Shown one piece after another: positions 16,923-27,617 of a stretch of 64,000 bases of DNA (its first letter is position 1; each line of letters starts with the position of its first letter). Source of the DNA: Streptomyces tendae (GTDB taxonomy: Bacteria; Actinomycetota; Actinomycetes; Streptomycetales; Streptomycetaceae); contig NZ_BMUY01000003.1 in assembly GCF_014650435.1 (NCBI RefSeq), positions 310,001 to 374,000 on the forward strand, in the 5' to 3' direction. The notes below the pieces were generated by a model. The model had not been told where the DNA came from, made no database searches, and saw only the letters and a list, made by a program, of their open reading frames with translations. Position numbers and translations under genes: made by a program.

Positions 16923-17672
16923 TCAGTCGCAGGTGAGGGTGCGGGACTCCGGGAGGGAGGCGGTGATCCAGGTGCGGGCGGTGGCGATGTTCCGCTCGCC
17001 GGTGATCACCGTGTCCGCGGTGGGCCGGTCCCGCAGGGCACCGACCAGCACCCGGTCGCCGGGGGCGAGGCGGGCGAGGGTGTCGTCCAGGACGAACGTC
17101 GTCGCCGTCCCGGTGCTCTCCTCCGGCGCGTAGGCCCGCGTCACGCGGAGCGTGATCCGGTGCCGTGCGGCGCCCGGCACCCGATCGGCGGCGGTCACCG
17201 TGCCCTCGGCGACCAGCCGGGCGCAGGCGAGGTAGCGGGGGGTGCCGAAGACCACGGCGGCCTCCTGGCCCGCGGCCGGGCTCTCCGGCCGCACCGCGGA
17301 CTTGTCGGCCGCGCTGCCGCTCGCCGCGTCGTCGGAGGCACCGCTGCCGCCCTGCACGACCAGCCAGCCCAGGCCCGTGACCAGCACCCCCGCGCAGGCC
17401 GCCGCGAGGACGCCCACGGCGAGGCGGAAGGGGCGGCGGCGCCGGGGTGGTGGTGCCGCCGCCGGTTTCGGGCGCTCTCGCACGACGGGCTCGCCCAGGG
17501 CGTCGCCGAGCAGGTGCAGCTGCTCCCGCAGCAGCGCCACGTCGGCCGTCGCCGACCGGTACTCGCCGCGGGCGTCCGGCCCCGCGTCCGGCGCCAGCGG
17601 CTCACCGCTGATCGCGGCCATCAGCGCGTCGTACCCGCCGTCGTACCCACCGGGGTGCTGTTCGGCGGCCAT
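16923..17672 (-). CDS. Membrane protein partner of the ECF sigma factor (putative anti-sigma)
   Basis: 249 residues. The first ~90 are cytoplasmic, followed by one membrane segment (LAVGVLAAACAGVLVTGLGW, ~91-110) and an extracytoplasmic domain of about 135 residues. It starts one base after the sigma-factor gene, so the two are co-translated. This position and one-pass topology are those of a membrane anti-sigma factor that releases the sigma factor on an external signal. However, I see no zinc anti-sigma HxxxCxxC motif in its N-terminal region, so if it binds the sigma factor it does so through another fold. It is convergent with the subtilase gene. Unknown beyond this. Confidence 0.72.
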   Translation of the reverse strand: MAAEQHPGGYDGGYDALMAAISGEPLAPDAGPDARGEYRSATADVALLREQLHLLGDALGEPVVRERPKPAAAPPPRRRRPFRLAVGVLAAACAGVLVTGLGWLVVQGGSGASDDAASGSAADKSAVRPESPAAGQEAAVVFGTPRYLACARLVAEGTVTAADRVPGAARHRITLRVTRAYAPEESTGTATTFVLDDTLARLAPGDRVLVGALRDRPTADTVITGERNIATARTWITASLPESRTLTCD

Positions 17673-17673
17673 C

Positions 17674-19499
<1,826 letters not shown>

Positions 19500-19512
19500 T
19501 CCACCGCTTTCC

Positions 19513-19545
19513 AGGGGCGGTCACCCGGTACGGGTGGCCGCCCCT
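19513..19545 (+). terminator. Intrinsic terminator after asd
   Basis: AGGGGCGGTCACCC (19513-19526) pairs with GGGTGGCCGCCCCT (19532-19545), with one G-U pair and a 5-nt loop, 13 bases after the stop codon. Confidence 0.85.
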
Positions 19546-19620
19546 CAGGTGTCCCGCCCGCTCGATGCGGAGTGTGACAATCCGCCCCACCAGTCGTGCT
19601 GATCGTGTGAAGATCACGCC

Positions 19621-20826
19621 ATGACGCAGATGACGAAGGGCGGCAACCTGCCCGTTCCCGGGGCCGCCCTCCAGGTGGCGGTGACCTGGCGGCAGGGCGT
19701 TCACGTACCGGACGTGGACGTTTCGGCCCTGCTGCTCGACGCGACGAGCCGGGTCCGCTCGGACGCCGACCTCGTCTTCTACAACCAGCCGGCCCACCCG
19801 TCGGGCGCCGTGCGCCACCTGGGCAAGGGCCAGGGGGCCGACGGCACCGGCGCCGACTGGCTGTGGCTGGACCTCGCGGCCGTCGCGCCCGGCACGGACC
19901 GGGTCGTGGTGGCCGCGTCCGCCGACGGCGGAACGTTCGGGCAGGTGCCCTCCCTGGACGTCCGGGTCGCGCTGCCGGACGGGCGGCAGGTCGCGTCCTT
20001 CACGATCGGGGACGCCTCGACGGAGACCGCCTTCGTCTTCGGCGAGTTCTACCGCAGGAACGGCGGCTGGAAGTTCCGCGCGGTGGGGCAGGGGTACGCC
20101 TCGGGTCTCGCCGGGCTCGCCACGGACTTCGGCATCTCGGTCGCCGAGGAACCGCAGCCGGTGCCCGCGGCCCCGGCCCCGCCGCCCCCTGCTCCCCTGC
20201 CGCTCGCAGCCGTAGCCCCGCCCGCCTCCGTCTTCCCGCCCGCCGACCGCCTGGCGGCGGAGCTGGCGCTCTCCTTCCCGCCGTTCACGCACCGCGCCGC
20301 GGGCAAGGAGCGCGTCACCTGCCCGCCGAACCTGCCGCCCGGCGCCCGTGTGGTGGTCGAGATCGAGTGCAGGGACAGCATCTCGGTGAACATCGACTCC
20401 TGCGACGCGTACGGCCGCGCCGACCAGGACCTGCTGTCCACGTACGAGGACGAGGTGTACGCCCGTACGTTCGCCACCGTCCCCCAGGACCGCCCGCTGT
20501 CCCTGGTGGTGCGCGCCGACACGCCCTGGACGCTGCGGGTGCTGCCGCTCGCCCACGCCCGGCGCCTGGAGCACAGCCTCGACGGGCGGGGTCCGGACCT
20601 GCTGGTGTACGACGGGCCGCCGGGCGTGCTGTCCTTCGCCCACCAGGGCCGGAGCAACTTCGTCGTCTGGCACTACTTCGCCTCGGACGACCCCGAGTGG
20701 CAGGGAGACGAGGAGGACCTCCTCGTCAACGAGGTCGGCCGCCTCGACGTCCTGGCCCCCGTCCGGGCGCCCGGCCTCCTGCGGATCGAGGCCGACGGCC
20801 CCTGGCGGCTCGGGGTGGGCGGCTGA
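19621..20826 (+). CDS. TerD-domain protein with an additional C-terminal domain
   Basis: 401 residues. Residues 1-170 are a TerD/tellurium-resistance (stress-response) domain: KGGNLPVP start, DADLVFYNQPAHPSG and GGWKFRAVGQGYASGLAGLA, including the acidic calcium-binding surface. A proline/alanine linker (~178-205) leads to a second domain of ~190 residues (LAAELALSFPPFTHR to the end) that I do not recognise, rich in beta strands and containing two cysteines (VEIECRDS, NIDSCDAYG). TerD proteins bind calcium and act in general stress responses more than tellurite export. No other ter genes are adjacent. The ATG at 19621 has no strong ribosome site directly upstream. Confidence 0.82.
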   Translation: MTQMTKGGNLPVPGAALQVAVTWRQGVHVPDVDVSALLLDATSRVRSDADLVFYNQPAHPSGAVRHLGKGQGADGTGADWLWLDLAAVAPGTDRVVVAASADGGTFGQVPSLDVRVALPDGRQVASFTIGDASTETAFVFGEFYRRNGGWKFRAVGQGYASGLAGLATDFGISVAEEPQPVPAAPAPPPPAPLPLAAVAPPASVFPPADRLAAELALSFPPFTHRAAGKERVTCPPNLPPGARVVVEIECRDSISVNIDSCDAYGRADQDLLSTYEDEVYARTFATVPQDRPLSLVVRADTPWTLRVLPLAHARRLEHSLDGRGPDLLVYDGPPGVLSFAHQGRSNFVVWHYFASDDPEWQGDEEDLLVNEVGRLDVLAPVRAPGLLRIEADGPWRLGVGG

Positions 20827-20837
20827 GCCGGCGGGGC

Positions 20838-21314
20838 TCAGTTTCGGCGCACCTCGTAGAGAAAGCAGCCGTACTCGACGGCCCGGACGTGGACGAACGC
20901 CACGGCCGGGTCGTCGAACGCTTCTCGGAGGGCGGGAGCGAAGGCGTCGGCGCCCTCGACCAGCCGCCCGCCCAGGATCCGCCCGCCGGACGAGTAGCGG
21001 CGCAGGGTGCGGTGCGAGTTGGTGAAGGGGAGGCCGTCCGTCTCCGGCCCCGCGCACTTCTCGGCGTGGACGAAGACCGGCCCCTGCTCGTCGTAGGCGC
21101 CCGGGTCGGCGCCCGTCGCCGCCGCCCAGCGGCGCAGCGGGGCGTAGGAGACCAGCGCGATGTGCTCACCGGCGCGGCTGCGGCGCAGGCAGCAGCGCAG
21201 CGGGGCGCCGCCCTCGTCGTCGGTCACGGGAGCGGGGACGCGGCCCGCGTCGTCGGTGGTGCGCAGTTCCTCGAGGACGCCCGGCGGGATGGGGTGTGCG
21301 GTGTGGCCGTTCAT
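20838..21314 (-). CDS. DUF1203-family protein
   Basis: 158 residues. The layout matches the DUF1203 family: GGAPLRCCLRRSRAGE near the start, LVSYAPLRRW in the middle, then GPVFVHAEKCAG, and a C-terminal strand segment YGCFLYEVRRN. Three conserved cysteines are present. The biochemical role of the family is unknown to me. It is convergent with the TerD-domain gene (11 bases between stops) and divergent from the second pepN. It is a short, apparently intact gene with normal codon use. Confidence 0.75.
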   Translation of the reverse strand: MNGHTAHPIPPGVLEELRTTDDAGRVPAPVTDDEGGAPLRCCLRRSRAGEHIALVSYAPLRRWAAATGADPGAYDEQGPVFVHAEKCAGPETDGLPFTNSHRTLRRYSSGGRILGGRLVEGADAFAPALREAFDDPAVAFVHVRAVEYGCFLYEVRRN

Positions 21315-21426
21315 GGGTCCAGGCTCGCGCGCGGGCGCGCCGCGCACCGGCGGGAAATGGACATCGCGTTCCGTCCCGGCCACGTGGAAGGATGGCGCAA
21401 CCCACACATAACGAGGAGATGACCGC

Positions 21427-24000
21427 GTGCCTGGCACAAACCTGACTCGCGAAGAGGCGCGGCAGCGGGCGACGCTGCTGACCGTTGACTCGTACGAGAT
21501 CGATCTCGACCTCACCGGCGCGCAGGAGGGCGGCACCTACCGGTCCGTGACCACGGTGCGCTTCGACGTCGCCGAGGGCGGCGGCGAGTCCTTCATCGAC
21601 CTGGTCGCGCCGACGGTCCACGAGGTGACGCTGAACGGCGACGCCCTCGACGCCGCCGAGGTGTTCCAGGACTCCCGCATCGCCCTGCCGGGCCTGCTGC
21701 CGGGACGCAACATCCTGCGCGTGGCCGCCGACTGCGCCTACACCAACACCGGCGAGGGTCTGCACCGGTTCGTCGACCCGGTGGACGACCAGGCGTACCT
21801 GTACACGCAGTTCGAGGTGCCGGACGCGCGCCGCGTCTTCGCGAGCTTCGAGCAGCCGGACCTGAAGGCGACGTTCCAGTTCACCGTGAAGGCCCCCGAG
21901 GGCTGGACGGTCGTCTCCAACTCGCCGTCGCCCGAACCGAAGGACAACGTCTGGGAGTTCGAGCCGACCCCGCGCATCTCGTCGTACATCACGGCGCTGA
22001 TCGTCGGCCCGTACCACTCGGTGCACAGCGCGTACGAGAAGGACGGCCAGTCCGTCCCGCTCGGCATCTACTGCCGTCCCTCGCTGGCCGAGCACCTGGA
22101 CGCGGACGCCATCTTCGAGGTCACCCGGCAGGGCTTCGACTGGTTCCAGGAGAAGTTCGACTACCGGTACCCGTTCAAGAAGTACGACCAGCTCTTCGTG
22201 CCGGAGTTCAACGCGGGCGCGATGGAGAACGCGGGCGCGGTGACCATCCGCGACCAGTACGTCTTCCGCTCGAAGGTGACGGACGCCGCGTACGAGGTGC
22301 GGGCGGCGACGATCCTGCACGAGCTGGCGCACATGTGGTTCGGCGACCTGGTCACCATGGAGTGGTGGAACGACCTGTGGCTGAACGAGTCGTTCGCCAC
22401 CTACGCCGAGGCCGCCTGCCAGGCCGCCGCGCCGGGCTCGAAGTGGCCGCACTCGTGGACGACGTTCGCCAACCAGATGAAGACCTGGGCGTACCGGCAG
22501 GACCAGCTGCCGTCCACGCACCCGATCATGGCGGACATCAGCGACCTGGACGACGTGCTCGTCAACTTCGACGGCATCACGTACGCCAAGGGCGCCAGCG
22601 TCCTCAAGCAGCTGGTCGCGTACGTCGGTGAGGACGCGTTCTTCCAGGGCGTGCAGGCGTACTTCAAGCGGCACGCGTTCGGCAACACCCGCCTGTCCGA
22701 CCTGCTGGGCGCGCTGGAGGAGACCTCGGGGCGCGACCTGAAGACCTGGTCGAAGGCGTGGCTGGAGACGGCCGGCATCAACGTGCTCCGCCCGGAGATC
22801 GAGACCGACGCCGACGGTGTCATCACCTCCTTCGCCATCCGCCAGGAGGCCCCGGCCCTGCCCGCCGGCGCCAAGGGCGAGCCGACGCTGCGCCCGCACC
22901 GCATCGCGATCGGCGCCTACGGCCTCGACGGCGCCGGCAAGCTGGTGCGCGGGGAGCGCGTCGAGCTGGACGTGGACGGCGAGCTGACGGCCGTGCCGCA
23001 GCTGGTCGGCAAGGCCCGCCCGGCGGTGCTGCTGCTGAACGACGACGACCTGTCGTACGCGAAGGTCCGCCTGGACGAGCAGTCGCTCGCCGTGGTCACC
23101 GAGCACCTGGGCGACTTCACGGAGTCCCTCCCCCGCGCCCTGTGCTGGGCGTCGGCGTGGGACATGACCCGGGACGCGGAGCTGGCGACCCGGGACTACC
23201 TGTCGCTGGTGCTGTCCGGCATCGGCAAGGAGTCGGACATCGGTGTCGTGCAGTCGCTGCACCGCCAGGTGAAGCTGGCCATCGACCAGTACGCCGCCCC
23301 GACCGCCCGCGAGGCGCTGCTGACCCGCTGGACCGAGGCCACGCTGGCCCACCTGCGGGCGGCCGAGGCGGGCAGCGACCACCAGCTGGCGTGGGCGCGG
23401 GCGTTCGCGGCGACGGCGCGGACGCCGGAGCAGCTGGACCTGCTGGACGCGCTGCTGGACGGCACGCAGACGATCGAGGGCCTGGCCGTCGACACCGAGC
23501 TGCGCTGGGCGTTCGTGCAGCGGCTGGCGGCCGTGGGCCGGTTCGGCGGGTCGGAGATCGCGGCCGAGTACGAGCGGGACAAGACCGCCGCCGGTGAGCG
23601 CCACGCGGCCACGGCGCGGGCCGCCCGCCCGACCGAGGCGGCCAAGGCGGAGGCATGGGAGTCGGTCGTGGAGTCCGACAAGCTGCCGAACGCCGTCCAG
23701 GAGGCGGTCATCGCCGGTTTCGTCCAGACCGACCAGCGCGAGCTGCTGGCGTCGTACACGGAGCGGTACTTCGAGGCGCTGAAGGGTGTCTGGGAGTCCC
23801 GTTCGCACGAGATGGCCCAGCAGATCGCGGTCGGCCTGTACCCGGCGGTGCAGGTGTCCGAGGAGACCCTGGACCGCACAGATGCGTGGCTGTCCTCCGC
23901 CGAGCCGAACGCGGCCCTGCGCCGGCTGGTCTCGGAGTCCCGCTCGGGCGTCGAGCGCGCGCTGCGCGCCCAGGCGGCGGACGCGGCGGCGGCCGAGTAG
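21427..24000 (+). CDS. pepN: Aminopeptidase N, M1 metallopeptidase (copy 2)
   Basis: 857 residues. Motifs are GAMEN (NAGAMENAGAVT), HELAHMWFG with zinc ligands H298 and H302, and NESFATY supplying the third ligand. No signal peptide, so cytoplasmic peptide turnover is expected. GTG 21427 lies 8 nt after GAGGAG (21413-21418). It is the better match to the standard actinobacterial PepN (N terminus PGTNLTREEARQRATLL). Copy 1 at 8076 has the same length and domain order but many substitutions, including NPGM instead of NAGA after GAMEN. Two complete copies within 13 kb suggest different peptide preferences or regulation. Confidence 0.96.
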   Translation: MPGTNLTREEARQRATLLTVDSYEIDLDLTGAQEGGTYRSVTTVRFDVAEGGGESFIDLVAPTVHEVTLNGDALDAAEVFQDSRIALPGLLPGRNILRVAADCAYTNTGEGLHRFVDPVDDQAYLYTQFEVPDARRVFASFEQPDLKATFQFTVKAPEGWTVVSNSPSPEPKDNVWEFEPTPRISSYITALIVGPYHSVHSAYEKDGQSVPLGIYCRPSLAEHLDADAIFEVTRQGFDWFQEKFDYRYPFKKYDQLFVPEFNAGAMENAGAVTIRDQYVFRSKVTDAAYEVRAATILHELAHMWFGDLVTMEWWNDLWLNESFATYAEAACQAAAPGSKWPHSWTTFANQMKTWAYRQDQLPSTHPIMADISDLDDVLVNFDGITYAKGASVLKQLVAYVGEDAFFQGVQAYFKRHAFGNTRLSDLLGALEETSGRDLKTWSKAWLETAGINVLRPEIETDADGVITSFAIRQEAPALPAGAKGEPTLRPHRIAIGAYGLDGAGKLVRGERVELDVDGELTAVPQLVGKARPAVLLLNDDDLSYAKVRLDEQSLAVVTEHLGDFTESLPRALCWASAWDMTRDAELATRDYLSLVLSGIGKESDIGVVQSLHRQVKLAIDQYAAPTAREALLTRWTEATLAHLRAAEAGSDHQLAWARAFAATARTPEQLDLLDALLDGTQTIEGLAVDTELRWAFVQRLAAVGRFGGSEIAAEYERDKTAAGERHAATARAARPTEAAKAEAWESVVESDKLPNAVQEAVIAGFVQTDQRELLASYTERYFEALKGVWESRSHEMAQQIAVGLYPAVQVSEETLDRTDAWLSSAEPNAALRRLVSESRSGVERALRAQAADAAAAE

Positions 24001-24001
24001 G

Positions 24002-24028
24002 CGGTCAGTACGGTCAGTACGTCCAGTA
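24002..24028. repeat. Three tandem 9-bp repeats (CGGTCAGTA)
   Basis: CGGTCAGTA occurs twice in perfect tandem (24002-24010, 24011-24019), and a third copy CGTCCAGTA follows (24020-24028). It lies between the pepN stop and its terminator. Probably replication slippage, with no evident function. Confidence 0.8.
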
Positions 24029-24035
24029 CGGACGA

Positions 24036-24066
24036 GGGGGCGCCCGGTGTCGCACCGGGCGCCCCC
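24036..24066 (+). terminator. Intrinsic terminator after pepN copy 2
   Basis: GGGGGCGCCCGGTG (24036-24049) pairs perfectly with CACCGGGCGCCCCC (24053-24066) around a 3-nt loop, 36 bases after the stop. It also faces the convergent LysR gene. Confidence 0.9.
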
Positions 24067-24115
24067 CGCGTGCGCTCGGGCGGGGGAATCAGGAGCAGAC
24101 GTTCAGGGGCGGTGT

Positions 24116-25018
24116 TCAAGGGCGTCCGTCCGCCGCCGTGCGCAGGGCCGTGAGTACGGTGGCGACGGCGGCGCCCTCCTCCGCGCCCTTGCGCACGGCC
24201 GCGACCACGTGCCGGACAGGGCGGTCCGCGCGCAGTTCGCGCATCACCACGCCGTCCCGGGGCACGGCCGCCATGCGGGGGACCAGGGCGACGCCCATGC
24301 CCGCCCCGACCATGGCGAGGATCGCCGGCCAGCCGGCCGCCGCGTGCCCCTGGTGCGGCCGGAACCCCGCCGCCTCGCAGGCGCCGCGCGTGATGTCGGA
24401 CCAGGGCCCGCTGCCGCCGAAGATCCACGGCTCGGCGGCGAGGTCGGCCAGCCGCAGTCCCTCCGCGCGGGCCAGCGGGTGGTCCCCGGGCAGCGCGACG
24501 TCCAGCGGGTCGGCGAGCAGCGGGACGCGGGTGAAGCGCGGGTCGACGGCGCTGGGCGCCTGCGCGGCCAGCGACAGCGCGAGGTCCACTTCCCCGGCGG
24601 CCAGCAGTTCGTACGCCTCCTGCGCCTCGGCCTCCCGCACCCGCACCGCGATGCCGGGGCGCGTGGCGCGCAGCGCGGTGACGGCCGGTACGACGAGGGC
24701 GGGTACTGCGGTGGAGAAGGCGCCGACCCGGACCTCGCCCGCCTCTCCGCGGATGTGGGACGCCAACTCGGCGTCGGCGCGCTCCAGTTGCTCGAACACC
24801 GCCTCGGCGTGCCGCAGCACCAGCCGGGCCGCGTCCGTCAGCCGGACCCTTCTGCCGTGCGCCTGGAGCAGCTCCACGCCGAGCTGTTTGGAGAGGTTCG
24901 TCAGCTGCTGGGACACGGCGGACGGTGTCATGTGCAGCGCCTCGGCCGTCGCGGTCACCGTGCCCCGCTCGCGCAGCGTCCGCAGGATCTGCAGCTTGCG
25001 GATGTCCCAGTCGGCCAT
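24116..25018 (-). CDS. LysR-family transcriptional regulator
   Basis: 300 residues. The N-terminal winged helix-turn-helix (LQILRTLRERGTVTATAEAL then TPSAVSQQLTNLSKQLG) is typical of LysR proteins, followed by a periplasmic-binding-like effector domain from about residue 90. LysR proteins activate or repress genes on binding a small effector. It is the last gene of a minus-strand run EamA-EamA-LysR. Only 29 bases separate it from the transporter upstream, so it is probably co-transcribed, instead of the usual divergent arrangement. The effector is unknown; an amino acid or drug exported by the EamA proteins is plausible. Confidence 0.9.
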   Translation of the reverse strand: MADWDIRKLQILRTLRERGTVTATAEALHMTPSAVSQQLTNLSKQLGVELLQAHGRRVRLTDAARLVLRHAEAVFEQLERADAELASHIRGEAGEVRVGAFSTAVPALVVPAVTALRATRPGIAVRVREAEAQEAYELLAAGEVDLALSLAAQAPSAVDPRFTRVPLLADPLDVALPGDHPLARAEGLRLADLAAEPWIFGGSGPWSDITRGACEAAGFRPHQGHAAAGWPAILAMVGAGMGVALVPRMAAVPRDGVVMRELRADRPVRHVVAAVRKGAEEGAAVATVLTALRTAADGRP

Positions 25019-25047
25019 GGCGGCAACCTACCGGCGGGCCCCGCGAC

Positions 25048-25983
25048 CTACCGGCGCGCCCCCGCGCCCAGGACGACGCCGCCGAGGATCAGCGCCATGC
25101 AGCCCGCCTGCGGCCAGCCGGTCGGCTCGGCGAGCAGGGCCCAGGACAGCAGGGCGACGCACACCGGCTGGAGGTAGTAGACGACCCCGGCGCGGGACGG
25201 TCCGATCAGGGAGATCGCCTTGTTCCAGGCGAAGAAGGCGACGGCGGAGGAGGCGACGCCGACGTACAGGAGCGGCCAGACGGTACCCGGTGTCGGCTGG
25301 AAGCCGCCCTGCACGGCGAGGCTGACGCCCTGCGCGGGCAGCAGCAGGACGGTGCCGACGAGAAATGTGGTGAACAGGAAGCCCGCGCCGTCCAGCCCCT
25401 CGGGCCTGCGGCGCAGCAGCGCGCTGTACGAGCCGAAGCAGCAGGCCGCGGCGATCATCCACAGGTCGCCGGCCGAGAAGGAGGCGCCGTCCCCTCCGAC
25501 GAGCAGCAGGACGCCCGCGCAGGCGACGGCCAGCCCGGCGACCCGGCGGACGCCGAGGCGCACCCCGCCCGCCCGCTCGTAGAGGGCCATGAGCACCGGG
25601 GACGCCGCCATGATCATGCCCATGTTGGCGGCGGGGGTGGTGACGCCGGCCTGGTTGACGAGGGTGTTGTAGACGGTGACGCCGAGCAGGGAGGCGAGGG
25701 CCACGAAGCCGAGGTGGCGCCGGATCAGTGCGCGCTGCCGCCAGGCTCGCCGGGCGCCGAAGGGGGCGACCACGGCGAGGGCAACCACCCAGCGCCAGAA
25801 CGCGTGCTGGACGGGCGGCACGCTGTCACCCAGGGCCCGCGAGGTGACGAAGCTGCCGGACCAGACGAGGGTGGCGAGCACGGCGAGCGCGAGCCCGAGG
25901 GCGACGGGCGCCGTCGGCCGCGTCGGGGTGGTATCTCGGGAGGTGACGCTCTGGGTCGGGTTCCGGTGGGCGGCTGTGGCCAC
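25048..25983 (-). CDS. EamA-family (DMT superfamily) transporter
   Basis: 311 residues with ten predicted membrane segments in two EamA repeats, starting with LGLALAVLATLVWSGSFVTS after a hydrophilic ~25-residue N terminus. Such proteins export metabolites, amino acids or drugs across the inner membrane. The GTG start at 25983 has AGGAAAGGA upstream on the minus strand. It lies 33 bases downstream of another EamA gene and 29 bases upstream of the LysR gene. The substrate is not readable from the sequence. Confidence 0.88.
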   Translation of the reverse strand: MATAAHRNPTQSVTSRDTTPTRPTAPVALGLALAVLATLVWSGSFVTSRALGDSVPPVQHAFWRWVVALAVVAPFGARRAWRQRALIRRHLGFVALASLLGVTVYNTLVNQAGVTTPAANMGMIMAASPVLMALYERAGGVRLGVRRVAGLAVACAGVLLLVGGDGASFSAGDLWMIAAACCFGSYSALLRRRPEGLDGAGFLFTTFLVGTVLLLPAQGVSLAVQGGFQPTPGTVWPLLYVGVASSAVAFFAWNKAISLIGPSRAGVVYYLQPVCVALLSWALLAEPTGWPQAGCMALILGGVVLGAGARR

Positions 25984-26016
25984 GAAGGTCCTTTCCTGGT
26001 CGGGGGTCTGGCGGGC

Positions 26017-26967
26017 CTACCGTCGCAGGGCCGGACTCATCAGGTCCATCGAATCTTTTCGACCGTTCTTTGAAGCAGAACCGAACGGTTCGGCTGCCGC
26101 GACCGTCCGCCCGCGCGGCGCCCGCTGCCCCGCGAGGGTCGCGCCGAACGCCAGCGCCATGCCCATCAGCTGCACCGGACCGAGTGCCTCGCCGAGGGCC
26201 GCCCAGCCGATCACGGCGGCGGTCAGCGGCGAGAGCGGGCCGAGGAAGGTGACCTGGGTGGCGGAGAGCCGGCCGATGCCGCGGAACCAGAGCCAGTACG
26301 CCAGCGCCGTGTTGGCCAGCGCCAGGTAGAGGTAGCCGCCGACGGCCGGGCCGTCCAGGGCGGGCGGGGCGCCCTCGACCAGGAGGGCGAGCGGCGCGAG
26401 GAGCAGGCCGCCGGCGGTCAGCTGCCAGGCGGTGAGGGCGAGCGGGCCGACTCCGTCGGGGCGGCCCCAGCGCCCCGCGAGCACGGTGCCGGTGGACATG
26501 GACGCGGTGGAGGCGACGGCCGCCAGCACGCCGAGCGGGTCCAGTCCCCCGGCTGCCTCCAGCACCACCAGGCTCACGCCGAACGCGGCGACGACGCCGG
26601 TGAGCACGGACCGGGCGGTGGGCCGCTGCCCGAGCAGGAGGGCCGAGAGGCCGACGACGAGGAGCGGGCCGAGCGAGCCGACGACGGCGGCCATCCCGCC
26701 CGGCATCCGGTAGGCGGCGAGGAACAGCAGCGGGAAGAAGGCCCCGATGTTCAGCACGCCCAGCACCGCGGCCTTCCCCCACCAGGCGCCGCGCGGCAGC
26801 ACCCGGGCGAGGGCGAGCAGCACCAGACCGGCGGGCAGGGCGCGCATCAGCCCGGTGAACAGGGGCCGGTCGGGCGGCAGGAGCTCGGTGGTCACGGCGT
26901 AGGTGCTGCCCCAGGAGACGGGGGCGAGGGCGGTGAGCGCGATGACGGCGGGGCGGGTGGCGGCCAT
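26017..26967 (-). CDS. EamA-family (DMT superfamily) transporter, divergent from marR
   Basis: 316 residues with two EamA repeats of about five membrane segments each (ALTALAPVSWGSTYAVTTEL opens the first). The C-terminal ~30 residues are hydrophilic and charged. The start at 26967 has AAGGG upstream on the minus strand; an upstream in-frame extension runs through the regulatory region and is rejected. It is transcribed away from the MarR gene at 27080, and the shared region holds palindromes likely bound by MarR. This points to an efflux role relieved by a small-molecule ligand of MarR. Similar to but clearly distinct from the EamA gene that follows. Confidence 0.88.
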   Translation of the reverse strand: MAATRPAVIALTALAPVSWGSTYAVTTELLPPDRPLFTGLMRALPAGLVLLALARVLPRGAWWGKAAVLGVLNIGAFFPLLFLAAYRMPGGMAAVVGSLGPLLVVGLSALLLGQRPTARSVLTGVVAAFGVSLVVLEAAGGLDPLGVLAAVASTASMSTGTVLAGRWGRPDGVGPLALTAWQLTAGGLLLAPLALLVEGAPPALDGPAVGGYLYLALANTALAYWLWFRGIGRLSATQVTFLGPLSPLTAAVIGWAALGEALGPVQLMGMALAFGATLAGQRAPRGRTVAAAEPFGSASKNGRKDSMDLMSPALRR

Positions 26968-27003
26968 GAGGGCACCCTTCGGAGACGAATGAAGCTCGTT
27001 GGA

Positions 27004-27048
27004 AAGTAGCTTACTTCTAAGCAAGTTTTCGCCAAGCCACTTTCTTGC
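27004..27048. promoter_or_regulatory. Palindrome cluster, candidate MarR operators
   Basis: AAGTA-GCT-TACTT (27004-27016) is a perfect palindrome. GCTTA with TAAGC (27009-27022) overlaps it, and GCAAG (27021-27025) mirrors CTTGC (27044-27048). The cluster is AT-rich relative to its surroundings, sits between divergent eamA and marR, and reaches into the predicted -35 of marR. Confidence 0.55.
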
Positions 27049-27073
27049 GGCCGAGCGGAATCGCCTCGATACT
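27045..27073 (+). promoter_or_regulatory. Candidate leaderless promoter of marR
   Basis: TTGCGG (27045-27050), 17-bp spacer, GATACT (27068-27073). Transcription would begin at 27079-27080, the ATG itself. The gene has no Shine-Dalgarno sequence, which agrees with a leaderless mRNA. Confidence 0.55.
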
Positions 27074-27079
27074 CGTCCC

Positions 27080-27598
27080 ATGACTGAACGTCCCCCACAG
27101 CCCGGACCTCGCAAGGACCCCGTCGACGTGATCATCGGCCAGTGGGCGGCGGTCCGGCCCGACCTGGACACGGCCGGCATGGAGGTCTTCGGCCGGGTCT
27201 TCCGGCTGGCGCGCGCCATGGGCGACCGGATGGAGCAGGCGTACGCGCGCTTCGGCATCTCGCGCGGCGAGTTCGACGCCCTGGCCACCCTGCGCCGCTC
27301 CGGCGAGCCGTACACGCTCTCGCCCCGTCAGCTCTCGGCCACGCTGATGCTCACCACCGGCGGCATGACCGGCCGGCTGGACAAGCTGGAACGGGCGGGA
27401 CTGCTGCGCCGCTCCCCCGACCCGCACGACCGCCGGGGGCTGCAGGTCACGCTCACCGAACGGGGCCTCGAGCTGATCGACGAGGCGGTCGGCGCGGGCC
27501 TCGCCGCCCAGACCGAGGCGCTGGCCTCCCTCGACGCGGAACGGGCCGGTCAGCTGGCCGGCCTGCTGCGGGACCTCCTCGCCGGTACGGAGAAGTAG
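27080..27598 (+). CDS. MarR-family transcriptional regulator
   Basis: 172 residues, all helical with a central winged helix. The recognition region is YTLSPRQLSATLMLTTGGMT and the wing is DKLERAGLLRRSPDPHDRRG, a classic MarR pattern ending in V-T-L-T. It should bind DNA as a dimer and release it on binding a phenolic or similar ligand. It is divergent from an EamA transporter gene and likely represses both. No ribosome site precedes ATG 27080, and the predicted promoter places the transcript start at the ATG. A bidirectional terminator follows at 27618-27661. Confidence 0.92.
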   Translation: MTERPPQPGPRKDPVDVIIGQWAAVRPDLDTAGMEVFGRVFRLARAMGDRMEQAYARFGISRGEFDALATLRRSGEPYTLSPRQLSATLMLTTGGMTGRLDKLERAGLLRRSPDPHDRRGLQVTLTERGLELIDEAVGAGLAAQTEALASLDAERAGQLAGLLRDLLAGTEK

Positions 27599-27617
27599 GG
27601 GCGCCCGCGCACGCCGA

